64,000 bases of DNA from Phytoamicus setariae (GCF_016722925.1 NZ_JAEQNC010000003.1:1-64000), one strand, 5' to 3'; positions 17,907-27,988 are shown, numbered from the stretch's first letter. Made by a program: numbers and translations. The notes: a model not told the origin generated them from the letters alone.

Positions 17907-18176
17907 ATGACCACGTTGTTCGTGAGACATTCGGTCACCGACTACAGGACCTGGCGGAAGACCTACGATGCGTTTTCAGAGATGCAGAAAGCAAACGGGG
18001 TCACGGCAGAGGCAGTGTATCAATCCACCGACGACCCGAACGACGTGACCGTGACGCACGAATTCGCGACACTTGAAGCGGCCAAAGCCTTTGCCAAGCT
18101 TGATGCGCTGGCCAAGGCGATGCAAACCGGTGGCGTTGTCGGGACACCGACTGTCTGGTTTACCCAGAAAGCATAA
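17907..18176 (+). CDS. Small dimeric alpha/beta-barrel-like protein, function unknown
   Basis: An 89-residue protein, MTTLFVRHSVTDYRTWRKTYD at the start, with the ATG at 17907 directly behind AAGGAG. The pattern of one beta strand, the element VTDYRTWRKTYD, and a later THEFATLEAAKAFA resembles small ferredoxin-like-fold proteins of the cyclase/antibiotic-monooxygenase superfamily. No catalytic residue can be assigned. It stands alone, convergent with the histidine-kinase gene. Confidence 0.7.
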   Translation: MTTLFVRHSVTDYRTWRKTYDAFSEMQKANGVTAEAVYQSTDDPNDVTVTHEFATLEAAKAFAKLDALAKAMQTGGVVGTPTVWFTQKA

Positions 18177-18234
18177 CCCCCGCGGCAGCGGCGCGAGTTA
18201 CGCCGTGAGCATAAAGACCGGTCTTGGCGACAGA

Positions 18235-19587
18235 TCAACTGCCTGCCGCCTGCAGGCGGATTGTGACCCTCAGTCCCCGATCGAGATTTTCAAGCCGCAG
18301 CGAGCCGCCGACCGCATTCGAAATATCGTTCGATATGGCAAGGCCGAGACCGGCGCCGCCGCTCGTTCGATCAAGCTGGCCGCCGCGTCGCAGAACCTGC
18401 GGAATCTTTTCCTCTGGTATCCCCGGTCCGTCATCGATGATTTCCATCACGATATCCGCCCCGGCCCGACGCGCCGAGATTGTGACCTCGCTCGTCGCAT
18501 AGCGCGCGGCATTGTCGAGGAGATTGCCGAGCATCTCGGTAAGATCGTCCTTGTCGATGCGTGCCTTGAGCTCTGGCGGGACATCCACGGTCCATTCAAG
18601 AAATTGTCCGCGTGGCGTCCGCTGCAGGACCGCAACCAGATGTTCGACAGACAGGCGCAGCGCCGCGGTCGCATTCGCCCGTCCAGCCATGCGCGCGCGC
18701 GCAAGCTGATGATCGACATGCTGTCGCATGTCGCCGATCAGGCTCTGGATTTCAGCAGCGATCTCGACTTCGCCTCGCTCCTTCAGTCGCCCGACATCCC
18801 CGGCAAGTGCTTGTAGCGGTGTCTTCAGCCCATGGGCGAAATCCGCGGCATGTTCACGAGCACGCTTGATCTGCATTTCTCGGTCGGCGAGTAGCTCGTC
18901 GACTTCCCGTGTCAGCGGAAGAATTTCGCGGGGAAAGACGTCCCCTATACGCTGCGTTTCGCCTTGGCGCACGCTAGCGACCCGTGATTGCAGGGCCTTG
19001 AGCGGGCTGAGCCCCAAACGAATCTGGATCCAGTTGCCGGCAATGAAGAGCAGTGCCAGTAAACCCAGGTAGGGCGCGATGTCGCGCTGGAATGCCGCTG
19101 TCGCGGCGTCGATTTCCGTTCGATCCACCGCCACGGCGGCGATGACCGGCCTGCCGCCGAACCTTTTGTTGGCGGCGATCTCCCGCATCACCAGCACGAG
19201 CGATGTGCCGGACGGGCCAGCCAGATCCAACCGGACCGGCGCACCGGGATCGAGCGCTGGCAGATCCAGATCTTCGTCCCACAGCGAGCGCGACCGTAGC
19301 GCATGACCGCCGCTCTCCACCTGCCAGTAAAGACCGGAAAGCGGCTGCGTGAATCGTGGATCGACTGGCTGTTTTTCGAGATTTAGCTGCCCATCGGGAC
19401 CGAGTCGCAGACCAGACACTATCTGCTCGAGATGCGTGGTCATCTCCGCGACCACACGCCTTTCGACGTGGCGCTGAAACAGCAATGAGAACCCGAAAAA
19501 GGCGACCACCAGAGCAACGACGAGCAAGGCGAGGCCAGCGACTGCCAATCGCAGCCGGATCGATTGCCCGCCAGCGGGACTATCCAC
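18235..19587 (-). CDS. Sensor histidine kinase
   Basis: A 450-residue membrane kinase. Transmembrane helices lie at about 12-33 and 173-192, flanking a periplasmic sensor of about 140 residues. A HAMP region follows, then the H-box DFAHGLKTPLQALAGDV with the phospho-accepting His near 254, the N-box LGNLLDNAARYA, and G-boxes DDGPGIPE and GGAGLGLAISNDI. Its ATG overlaps the stop of the response regulator, showing one operon with the PepSY gene. The HGLKTP form of the H-box is that of PhoQ-like kinases. Confidence 0.92.
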   Translation of the reverse strand: MDSPAGGQSIRLRLAVAGLALLVVALVVAFFGFSLLFQRHVERRVVAEMTTHLEQIVSGLRLGPDGQLNLEKQPVDPRFTQPLSGLYWQVESGGHALRSRSLWDEDLDLPALDPGAPVRLDLAGPSGTSLVLVMREIAANKRFGGRPVIAAVAVDRTEIDAATAAFQRDIAPYLGLLALLFIAGNWIQIRLGLSPLKALQSRVASVRQGETQRIGDVFPREILPLTREVDELLADREMQIKRAREHAADFAHGLKTPLQALAGDVGRLKERGEVEIAAEIQSLIGDMRQHVDHQLARARMAGRANATAALRLSVEHLVAVLQRTPRGQFLEWTVDVPPELKARIDKDDLTEMLGNLLDNAARYATSEVTISARRAGADIVMEIIDDGPGIPEEKIPQVLRRGGQLDRTSGGAGLGLAISNDISNAVGGSLRLENLDRGLRVTIRLQAAGS

Positions 19588-20255
19588 TAGGGAGCCTCCG
19601 CGCCGATATAGTAACCAAAGCCACGCTTGGTGCCGACGATATCCGGACCAAGTTTTTTCCTGACACGGGTAATCAGGACTTCAAGCGTATTGGCGTCCCT
19701 GGAAAAATCGTCGCCATAGAGATGGCTTTGCAATTCCGTCGCCGGGACGACGCGGCCATGGTGGTGACCAAGGTAACTGACCAGGCGATATTCGAGCGGG
19801 GTCAACGGTTGCGGCACCCCGTTCAGGCTCACCCGCATGGCACGCGGGTCGATCTTGATGTCACCGATGCTGATGATCGCCGCACCCATGCCCACCGAGC
19901 GGCGAATCAGCGCCCTTATGCGGGCAATAAGCTCCTCGAACTGGAATGGCTTCGGCAGATAATCGTCCGCACCCGCATCGATGCCTTCAACCCGTTCGGC
20001 CCAGCTTCCCCGCGCCGTCAGCATGATGATCGGCATATGACGATCATTGGCGCGCCAGCGCTTGAGGATCGACAGTCCATCGAGCCCCGGCAGGCCGATA
20101 TCGAGGATAATCGCATCGTAATCCTCGGTATCCCCGAGGAACCAGGCCTCCTCTCCATTTGCAACGGCTTCGACGTTGTAGCCCGCAGTGGTCAATGCAG
20201 CGACAATATCGCTGGCAATGCGGCGATCATCCTCCACCAGCAAAAGCCGCATCAA
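19587..20255 (-). CDS. OmpR/PhoP-family response regulator
   Basis: A 222-residue regulator. The receiver has acidic residues ED at 9-10, phospho-acceptor Asp52 (AIILDIGLPG), and the conserved Lys in PKPF near 102. The C-terminal winged helix has LTPLEYRLVSYLGHH and RDANTLEVLITRVRKKL. It lies between PepSY and histidine kinase genes with overlapping ends. The set resembles the PhoPQ/FeuPQ-type systems of rhizobia; the sequence alone does not settle which. It may bind the 11-bp-spaced repeat at 20638-20655. Confidence 0.92.
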   Translation of the reverse strand: MMRLLLVEDDRRIASDIVAALTTAGYNVEAVANGEEAWFLGDTEDYDAIILDIGLPGLDGLSILKRWRANDRHMPIIMLTARGSWAERVEGIDAGADDYLPKPFQFEELIARIRALIRRSVGMGAAIISIGDIKIDPRAMRVSLNGVPQPLTPLEYRLVSYLGHHHGRVVPATELQSHLYGDDFSRDANTLEVLITRVRKKLGPDIVGTKRGFGYYIGAEAP

Positions 20256-20593
20256 TCGTCCTCTATTTCAACCACGGCCAGCGTCCTGGCATCAATCTTC
20301 ACCTCGACAAGATGCCCGTCGGGTCGGATGAGTTCAATCTCGTAGACGTATTGGCCGTTGTGCTTTTCAAACTCGACCTCGATAATGTCACCCTTGAAAG
20401 TCTTGCGGACCTCCACCAGGATCTCCTCGAGCGGGCGCACAAGCTTCTGCCTGACGGCTTCGCGCGCCTCTTCCTGTTGAAGGTCATCGCTGGAGGAAGG
20501 CTCCGCCGAATCCTCCGCAGTGACGGGAGATATGCCACCGAAAAGAACGACAACGATTGCTAAAATTGACAAAGGGGGGGATCTTTTTCTCAT
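20252..20593 (-). CDS. Exported PepSY-domain protein
   Basis: A 113-residue protein. A signal peptide (LSILAIVVVLFGGISPVTAE) is followed by an acidic linker and one PepSY-like domain: LEEILVEVRKTFKGDIIEVEFEKHNGQYVYEIELIRPDGHLVEVKIDARTLAVVEIEDD. It overlaps the response-regulator start by 4 bases and is the first gene of the operon. Small periplasmic proteins encoded with two-component systems often tune the sensor, and FeuN does so for FeuPQ in Sinorhizobium; a similar role here is inference. Confidence 0.85.
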   Translation of the reverse strand: MRKRSPPLSILAIVVVLFGGISPVTAEDSAEPSSSDDLQQEEAREAVRQKLVRPLEEILVEVRKTFKGDIIEVEFEKHNGQYVYEIELIRPDGHLVEVKIDARTLAVVEIEDD

Positions 20594-20637
20594 CAGCCGA
20601 CTTTATGCGAGCATACCTTACAAAATGCTGACTTCAG

Positions 20638-20655
20638 CTGTCAGGCATCTGTCAG
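20638..20655. promoter_or_regulatory. Pho-box-like tandem repeat (response-regulator site)
   Basis: Two head-to-tail copies of CTGTCAG at 20638-20644 and 20649-20655, 11 bases apart start to start. This is one helical turn, as bound by OmpR/PhoB dimers, and it resembles the 18-base Pho box (CTGTCAT, 4 bases, CTGTCAY). It lies between the divergent PepSY operon and the RTX gene. The binder could be PhoB or the neighbouring response regulator. Confidence 0.55.
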
Positions 20656-20706
20656 CGGGCCTGTGCAATAGGCATGACATAGCAACGGAAAGGAAGGAAC
20701 CGGCCA

Positions 20707-21177
20707 ATGGCAATCCGACACGGCAACAAGAACGACAACATCCTCAAGGGAACCAACCAGAACGATGAGATCGAAGGCAAGGGCGGCAACGACACGCTCT
20801 TCGGCTATGGTGGAAATGATGACCTCGAGGGCGATGCCGGCAATGACAAGCTATATGGCGGCGCCGGCAACGACGACCTGGAAGGCGGATCGGGCAGAGA
20901 CCTTCTCGATGGCGGCACCGGCCGGGACGATCTTGAAGGCGGCTTGGGCAACGATACTTTCATCTTCCGCAAAGGTCTGACCGAAATCGATGATTTCGGC
21001 GTTGGCAACGATCTTATCCGTATTGATGACGCGCTCGGCGTCGATACCTTCGCGGAACTGAAAGCAACAGCTCGAAATGTCGGCGAAGATCTGGTCTTCG
21101 ACTTCGGCAAGCACGAGCTACGCCTCGACGACACCAGGCTTGCAGACCTGAAGGCTTCGGATTTCGACTTCTTTTAG
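20707..21177 (+). CDS. Small RTX (hemolysin-type) calcium-binding protein
   Basis: A 156-residue protein made largely of GGxGxDxxx nonapeptides: about seven copies between residues 15 and 85 ([45 protein letters not shown] and so on), which form a calcium-binding beta roll. The C-terminal 70 residues ([22 protein letters not shown], ending [10 protein letters not shown]) resemble the terminal signal region of type I secreted RTX proteins. No N-terminal signal peptide is present, as expected for type I export; no secretion genes lie in the window. It is divergent from the PepSY operon. Confidence 0.88.
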   Translation: MAIRHGNKNDNILKGTNQNDEIEGKGGNDTLFGYGGNDDLEGDAGNDKLYGGAGNDDLEGGSGRDLLDGGTGRDDLEGGLGNDTFIFRKGLTEIDDFGVGNDLIRIDDALGVDTFAELKATARNVGEDLVFDFGKHELRLDDTRLADLKASDFDFF

Positions 21178-21219
21178 GACTGGCGATCAGGGCCACCTGT
21201 CCTCAACGGGCATGAAGAA

Positions 21220-21238
21220 GGCGGCCCGCCGGGCCGCC
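21220..21238. terminator. Strong GC hairpin
   Basis: GGCGGCCC (21220-21227) and GGGCCGCC (21231-21238) form an 8-bp GC-only stem with a 3-base loop between the convergent RTX and aldo/keto reductase genes. It is followed by GTCT rather than a long T run. Likely a bidirectional terminator. Confidence 0.6.
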
Positions 21239-21268
21239 GTCTCGCTCAATCGAGCAATGACCAGGAGC

Positions 21269-22658
<1,390 letters not shown>

Positions 22659-22776
22659 GATATCGTCCTTCCGTTTAAGAGGGCGCCGGGAGCCGCCTCT
22701 GCTGAAGAACTTAGCAACTGGGATTGGTTCCGATTAGCTGGTAAAAGCCGCATGGACCTATGAGGAAGATTCATGA

Positions 22777-23670
22777 ATGTCGCGCCAATCCTATAACGAC
22801 CTCGTCGCCTTCCTGGCCGTCGCCCGCGTGCGAAGCTTCACCAAGGCCGCCGCCCAACTCGGTGTCTCACAATCCGCGCTCAGTCATACGATCCGGGGCC
22901 TCGAGGCGCGTCTCGGCATTCGGCTGTTAACGCGGAGCACCCGCAGCGTTTCGGCGACGGAGGCAGGCGAACGCTTGCTCGCATCCATCGGCCCCAAGCT
23001 CGACGAGATCGAAAGTGAACTCGCCGCGCTGAGCGAATTTCGCGATAAGCCATCGGGCACCATCCGTATCACGGCCGGGGAGCATCCGGCGGGAACGTTG
23101 CTCTCGCCTGCGCTGGAGAGGTTCCTGCCTGATTATCCGGATATCCACGTCGAAGTCATTGTCGACTATGGCCTGACCGATATCGTTGCCGAACGTTACG
23201 ATGCGGGCATCCGCATCGGCGAACAGGTGGCGAAGGACATGATCGCAGTGCGGATCGGGCCGGACATGCGTATGGCGGTGGTCGGGGCGCCGAGCTATTT
23301 TTCCACTCGCACCCAACCCCTCACACCGCAGGGTCTGACCGATCACGTCTGCATCAACATACGCCTGCCGACCCATGGCGGAATTTATGCATGGGAATTC
23401 GAGAAAGACGGTCGGGAACTGAAAGTCAGAGTCGAAGGCCAACTGGTATTCAACAATATCGCGCTCCGGCTGAATGCCGCCCTGGCAGGGTTGGGCCTGG
23501 CCTATCTTCCCGAGGATATCGTGCAGGCACATGTCGAGAGCGGCAAGCTGGTGCGGATCCTCGAAGACTGGTGCGAACCGTTCACGGGATATCACCTGTA
23601 CTACCCGAGCCGCAGACAGTCGTCGCCCGCATTCGCCCTGTTGGTGAACGCTCTACGTTATCGGGCGTGA
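22777..23670 (+). CDS. LysR-family transcriptional regulator
   Basis: A 297-residue LysR protein. The HTH is YNDLVAFLAVARVRSFTKAAAQLGVSQSALSHTIRGLEARLGIRLLTRSTRSV, and the effector domain includes GTIRITAGEHPAGTLLSPALERFLPDYPDIHVEV and AERYDAGIRIGEQVAKDMIAVRI, typical of the subgroup that controls small oxidoreductases. It is divergent from the cupin and aldo/keto reductase genes, its probable targets. Confidence 0.92.
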   Translation: MSRQSYNDLVAFLAVARVRSFTKAAAQLGVSQSALSHTIRGLEARLGIRLLTRSTRSVSATEAGERLLASIGPKLDEIESELAALSEFRDKPSGTIRITAGEHPAGTLLSPALERFLPDYPDIHVEVIVDYGLTDIVAERYDAGIRIGEQVAKDMIAVRIGPDMRMAVVGAPSYFSTRTQPLTPQGLTDHVCINIRLPTHGGIYAWEFEKDGRELKVRVEGQLVFNNIALRLNAALAGLGLAYLPEDIVQAHVESGKLVRILEDWCEPFTGYHLYYPSRRQSSPAFALLVNALRYRA

Positions 23671-23756
23671 ACGGCGCATGGCAAACCTGAGAGGGCGACG
23701 GCAAGGCGGCGGGTGTCCCCCTGACAGGCAACAGGCCTTTCATTCGACCCCGGCCA

Positions 23757-25373
23757 TCATGTCGCCTTCAGCACGAAGCGCTGGATCTTGCCGGTCTGTG
23801 TCTTCGGCAATTCGGCGATGAACTTGATCGAGCGGGGATATTTGTAGGGCGCAATCGTCGCCTTGACGTGATCCTGCAGGATCTTGCGCGTCAGATCGTC
23901 GGCCGCTACACCGTCCACCAGCACGACATGTGCCTCGACGATCTGGCCGCGATCCGTATCGGACACGCCAATGACGGCACACTCCTTGACGTGGGCATGC
24001 GAAAGCAATGCGCCTTCCACTTCCGGCCCGGCAATATTGTAGCCTGACGATATGATCATGTCGTCCGACCGCGCGGCGAAATGAAAGAAACCCGCCTCAT
24101 CCTGGATGAAGGAATCGCCCGTCAGATTCCAGCCATCGCGGACATACTTGCCCTGCCTGTCGTCCGCGAGGTAGCGGCAACCGGTCGGGCCACGCACGGC
24201 AAGCCGGCCGACTGAACCGCGCGGCAATTCCCTCATCTCCTCATCGACGATCTTCGCCTCATAGCCGGTCACCGGCCGGCCAGTGGTGGCGGGCGCCATG
24301 TCCTCCAGCCGGTTCGAGATGAAGATGTGCAGCATCTCGGTCGCGCCGATTCCGTCCAGGATCGGCTTTCCCGTCTTTGTCGTCCAGGCCTCGAACACCG
24401 GCGCGGGCAGCGTCTCCCCCGCTGAGACGGCGATGCGCAAGGAGGAAAGATCGGCACCCTCCTCCATTGCCGCCAGCATGGCGCGATAGGCTGTTGGCGC
24501 GGTGAAACTGATCGTCGCGCGATATTTCTCGATGATTTCGATCATGTTCGGGGGCGAGGCATTTTCCAGCAAGGTCGCTGTCGCGCCAAAGCGCAGCGGA
24601 AACACCGCCAGCCCGCCAAGTCCAAAGGTAAAGGCAAGCGGCGGCGAACCGACGAACACATCGTCCGGCGTCACGCCCAGCACTTCCTTCGCATAGCCAT
24701 CCGCGATGATGAGGATGTCGCGATGAAAGTGCATCGTTGCCTTGGGCACACCAGTCGTGCCGGATGTAAAGCCGAGTAAGGCCACGTCGTCGCTGCCGGT
24801 TGCGATCGCCTCGAACCGCACTGGTTTGTCGAGCGCCACCCTGTCGAGTTCGGCATCGTGATTGGCTGTGCCGTCGAAGCCGACGACCTGCTTGAGAAAC
24901 CGGCTGTCTTTGGCACAGGCGATCATGTCATCCATCAGCCGCGTATCGCAAAGGGCAAGCGAAACCTCAGCCTTGTCAACAATTTGGGAAAGTTCCCCCG
25001 CCCGCAGCATCGGCATAGTATTGACGACGACTGCACCGGCCTTGGTGGCCGCCAGCCAGCAGGCGACCATGGCGGGATTGTTGGCAGAGCGGATCAGCAC
25101 GCGGTTGCCAGGCTTGACTCCATAGGTCTCGACCAGCGCATGGGCGAGCCGGTTCGTCCAGTCGGAAAGCTCCTTGTAAGTTCGACGCCGACCGTTGCCG
25201 ATCAACGCCACATGATCGCCGAAACCGCGTTCGACCTGCCGATCGGTCAGTTCGACACCGATATTCAGCCGCTCCGGGTAATCGAAGCCATCGAGAAGGA
25301 TATCCGGCCACTGGTGCGGCGGCGGAAGGTTGTCGCGCGCAAATGTGTCGGTATGTGCTGACGGTCCGAGCAT
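23757..25373 (-). CDS. Aryl-CoA ligase (2-aminobenzoate-CoA ligase-like)
   Basis: A 538-residue AMP-forming acyl-CoA synthetase. The opening TDTFARDNLPPPHQWPDILLD is typical of the 2-aminobenzoate/benzoate-CoA ligase branch. AMP-binding signature LLGFTSGTTGVPKATMHFHRD lies at about 194-214, DGIGATEMLHIF at about 338-349, the motif YVRDGWNLTGDSF near 428, and the C-terminal lysine in PKTQTGKIQRFVL. It would activate an aromatic or heteroaromatic acid. It is divergent from the catabolic operon at 25581 across a 207-base gap with a TetR-like palindrome, so it probably belongs to that pathway. The acid is unknown. Confidence 0.85.
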   Translation of the reverse strand: MLGPSAHTDTFARDNLPPPHQWPDILLDGFDYPERLNIGVELTDRQVERGFGDHVALIGNGRRRTYKELSDWTNRLAHALVETYGVKPGNRVLIRSANNPAMVACWLAATKAGAVVVNTMPMLRAGELSQIVDKAEVSLALCDTRLMDDMIACAKDSRFLKQVVGFDGTANHDAELDRVALDKPVRFEAIATGSDDVALLGFTSGTTGVPKATMHFHRDILIIADGYAKEVLGVTPDDVFVGSPPLAFTFGLGGLAVFPLRFGATATLLENASPPNMIEIIEKYRATISFTAPTAYRAMLAAMEEGADLSSLRIAVSAGETLPAPVFEAWTTKTGKPILDGIGATEMLHIFISNRLEDMAPATTGRPVTGYEAKIVDEEMRELPRGSVGRLAVRGPTGCRYLADDRQGKYVRDGWNLTGDSFIQDEAGFFHFAARSDDMIISSGYNIAGPEVEGALLSHAHVKECAVIGVSDTDRGQIVEAHVVLVDGVAADDLTRKILQDHVKATIAPYKYPRSIKFIAELPKTQTGKIQRFVLKAT

Positions 25374-25482
25374 ATCCTGGTTCCTCCCCTGCTGCCCTTC
25401 GGCTGCCGCATCGATGCTGGCCGCGACCTGACATTATCGCTACCCGCTCCTCCGGCAAAGCTCCTCACAAGCAAAGGAGTAA

Positions 25483-25497
25483 ACTAAACTGTTTAGT
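25483..25497. promoter_or_regulatory. TetR-type operator candidate
   Basis: Perfect palindrome ACTAAAC-T-GTTTAGT in the 207-base gap between the divergent CoA-ligase and dioxygenase genes. Size and base composition fit TetR-family operators, and the cluster encodes a TetR regulator at 29293. Confidence 0.6.
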
Positions 25498-25580
25498 AAA
25501 AAAAGTGCTTGAAGAATGAAATTTCCGTGCTAGCGTTTGGGGTGAGGAGCCCGAGACGAACGGGCATGGGAGGAATATCG

Positions 25581-26627
25581 ATGCTGCAGGAGCGGATCGA
25601 AGGGAAGTGGTTGGCTTCCTTTCGCAGGGTACTTGCGCTGAACGGAATAGGTCCGGGCACAAGCGCCATCATCATCGCGGAAACGCAATCGCGTCCCGTT
25701 CTCGTTCATCTGGCGGAACTTGCCTGCTACGATCTCGGCGCCGACTTCTCCATCATCACCCTGCCGACGCCGAAGCTCGATGCGCCGGTGCCCGTGCGCT
25801 CCACCGGTGCCTGCAAGGCGATCCGCGGCATGCGGCACGTCATCGAGGCACTCAAGGCCGTCGAGATCGTTGTCGATGTCACGGTCGAAGGCCTGCTGCA
25901 TGCCCCCGAATGGCAGGAGATCGAAGACGCGGGCACGCGCCTGTTCGTCATCTGCAATGAACACCCGGAAATTCTCGAGCGGACCGAGCCGACGATCGAA
26001 CTTGCCGCCAAGGTCGAGCTCGGCATTGCTGCGCTCAAGCAGGCAAAGACGATGCGGGTCACCAGCCGCGCCGGCACCGACCTCACCATCGATGTGTCGG
26101 GCGCACCCTGTGGCGGCACGCCGGGTTTCACCACCAGGCCGGGTGGCGTCGCGCACTGGCCGGGGGGGCTGTGCCTCTGCTTTCCCGGCAAGAACACGAT
26201 CAACGGCCGCATCGTCATGGATGCCGGCGACCAGAACCTGACCTTCAAGACGTTCCTCAGGGATCGCGTCATCCTCGAGGTCCGCAACGATTATGTCACC
26301 GAGATCATCGGCGACAATCTCGACGCAGAACTGACCCGCGAATACCTCGCGGCCTGGAACGATCCAGTCGCTTACGGCTTCTCGCATGTCGGCTGGGGCG
26401 TCAATACGGGCGCCAAATGGGTCTCCATGGCGCTCTACGACAAGCGCGACATGCAGGCGACCGAGTTTCGTGCCTTTGCCGGCAGCTTCCTGTTTTCCAC
26501 CGGCGCCAACCAGTATGCCGGCCGCTTCACCGAGGGCCATTTCGATTTCCCGCTCCGAAACTGCACCATTACCCTCGATGACGAGGTCGTGGCCAGGGAC
26601 GGCATTTTGCAAGGACGTTTCGCATGA
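25581..26627 (+). CDS. NicX-like (2,5-dihydroxypyridine 5,6-dioxygenase family) protein
   Basis: A 348-residue protein. The ATG at 25581 is chosen because GGGAGGA lies 6 bases upstream; the open frame extends to 25509. It belongs to the group often labelled leucyl aminopeptidase (M29-like) that includes NicX, an iron ring-cleaving dioxygenase of 350 residues. The iron ligands of NicX (His265, His318, Asp320) have clear counterparts here: His269 in GFSHVGWG and His320 with Asp322 in TEGHFDFP. It therefore probably opens a hydroxylated, perhaps N-containing, ring. Its stop overlaps the next ATG by 4 bases. Confidence 0.75.
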   Translation: MLQERIEGKWLASFRRVLALNGIGPGTSAIIIAETQSRPVLVHLAELACYDLGADFSIITLPTPKLDAPVPVRSTGACKAIRGMRHVIEALKAVEIVVDVTVEGLLHAPEWQEIEDAGTRLFVICNEHPEILERTEPTIELAAKVELGIAALKQAKTMRVTSRAGTDLTIDVSGAPCGGTPGFTTRPGGVAHWPGGLCLCFPGKNTINGRIVMDAGDQNLTFKTFLRDRVILEVRNDYVTEIIGDNLDAELTREYLAAWNDPVAYGFSHVGWGVNTGAKWVSMALYDKRDMQATEFRAFAGSFLFSTGANQYAGRFTEGHFDFPLRNCTITLDDEVVARDGILQGRFA

Positions 26628-27988
26628 ACCAGCACGCACATGACGCACAGATGCACCGCGCAGCGATCTCCGAGGCAGGCAACATGAGTTTCTCGAACTA
26701 TTACGATCTCGAATGTCTTTCGAGCGATCTTCGTACGATGATGGAAAAGGCCAATCTGCTGGGGCGCGAAGGCTTCGCCGCCCGCGCTTTTGCCCATGAC
26801 CGGGACGCCTCCTTCCCGACCCAGAATTATGATGATCTCCGCGCGCATGGCTTCCTGAAACTGGTCGTACCGAAGGAATTCGGCGGCTACGGATTCACGG
26901 TCGGGGAATACGCGACAGTGGCCGCGGAAATCGGCAAGTATTGCGGTGCGACCGCGCTGACTTTCAACATGCATACATCGGCCATGCTGTGGTCGAACTT
27001 CATGTTCGACATGCCCGATCTGACCGAAGAGGAACGCACGGCCTTCGCCCGGATGCGCGAACGCCAGTTCCGGCGTGTCGTCGAGGAAGGCGCGATCTAT
27101 TCCCAACCGATCTCGGAAGGCGGACAGAACTGGACCTCCAAGCCAATCCAGACCAACTGCCGAAAGGTCGACGGCGGCTATCTGATTAACGGCTTCAAGA
27201 AGTTCGCGTCGCTGGCCGGAAACTGCGACTACTATTGCATCGTCTGCACAGAGCATTTCGCGGGCATCGAACCCCGCCACGAAGACACGATGATCTTTGC
27301 CGTGCCGAAGGATGCGCCCGGCCTCACGGTGGTCGGCGATTGGGATCCGATCGGCATGCGTGGAACCGTATCGCGCGATCTCATTCTCAAGGATATTTTC
27401 GTCACCGACGAGGACTTGATGATGCCGCGCGGCGTGTTTTCCAAGACACTGCCGAACTGGCCGCACATGATGGCGCTGCTTTCTCCGACTTACATGGGTG
27501 TCTCGCAGGCGGCTTACGATTACACCGTCGCCTATCTGCGCGGTGAAGCCGAAGGCAAGGGCATCGACCGCCGGATATACCCGACCAAGCGGATTGCCGT
27601 CGGGCGGATGTACCAGAAACTGATGGAAATGCGCTCGCTCTGGCACCGTGCGATGATGGAAGCCAAGGCTTACCCTTCCAAGGCCGAAGTGATGCGCCTC
27701 TACGCCGCGCAATATGCTGTCATGGAAGGCGTACAGGAAATGACCGCGCTGGCGATCCGGACCTGCGGTGGGCAGTCCATGCTCAAGAGCCTGCCGCTGG
27801 AGCGGCTTTACCGCGACAGCCGCTGCGGCGCGCTCATGCTGCCCTACACCTCCGAAATCATGGAGGACTACCTGTCGGTGCTGACGCTCTATGACATGGA
27901 CGAAATCGACAATGTCGGCACCGATACGGAATCCGCCCGCACCTCGCTCTGGCGTGGCGGGCACGGATCCTCCAAGGCCCTGCGCTGA
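26624..27988 (+). CDS. Acyl-CoA-dehydrogenase-fold flavoprotein, probable two-component monooxygenase
   Basis: A 454-residue protein with the three-part acyl-CoA dehydrogenase layout: N-terminal helical domain (LRAHGFLKLVVPKEFGGYGF), beta domain (AIYSQPISEGGQNWTSKPIQ and GFKKFASLAG), C-terminal helical domain (LAIRTCGGQSMLKSLPLERLYRDSRCGAL). The segment that carries the catalytic Glu in most dehydrogenases (YEGTSEI) reads LPYTSEI at 406-412, so that Glu is replaced by Pro407. Loss of this base is seen in flavin monooxygenases of the same fold (HsaA, DszC). A flavin reductase is encoded in the same operon. I infer hydroxylation of an aromatic or heteroaromatic substrate. Confidence 0.7.
   Translation: MNQHAHDAQMHRAAISEAGNMSFSNYYDLECLSSDLRTMMEKANLLGREGFAARAFAHDRDASFPTQNYDDLRAHGFLKLVVPKEFGGYGFTVGEYATVAAEIGKYCGATALTFNMHTSAMLWSNFMFDMPDLTEEERTAFARMRERQFRRVVEEGAIYSQPISEGGQNWTSKPIQTNCRKVDGGYLINGFKKFASLAGNCDYYCIVCTEHFAGIEPRHEDTMIFAVPKDAPGLTVVGDWDPIGMRGTVSRDLILKDIFVTDEDLMMPRGVFSKTLPNWPHMMALLSPTYMGVSQAAYDYTVAYLRGEAEGKGIDRRIYPTKRIAVGRMYQKLMEMRSLWHRAMMEAKAYPSKAEVMRLYAAQYAVMEGVQEMTALAIRTCGGQSMLKSLPLERLYRDSRCGALMLPYTSEIMEDYLSVLTLYDMDEIDNVGTDTESARTSLWRGGHGSSKALR

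Noticed and set aside
26624-27988. Calling this gene a standard acyl-CoA dehydrogenase
   Set aside because: The usual catalytic Glu position is Pro and a flavin reductase lies in the operon, so the monooxygenase reading fits better.
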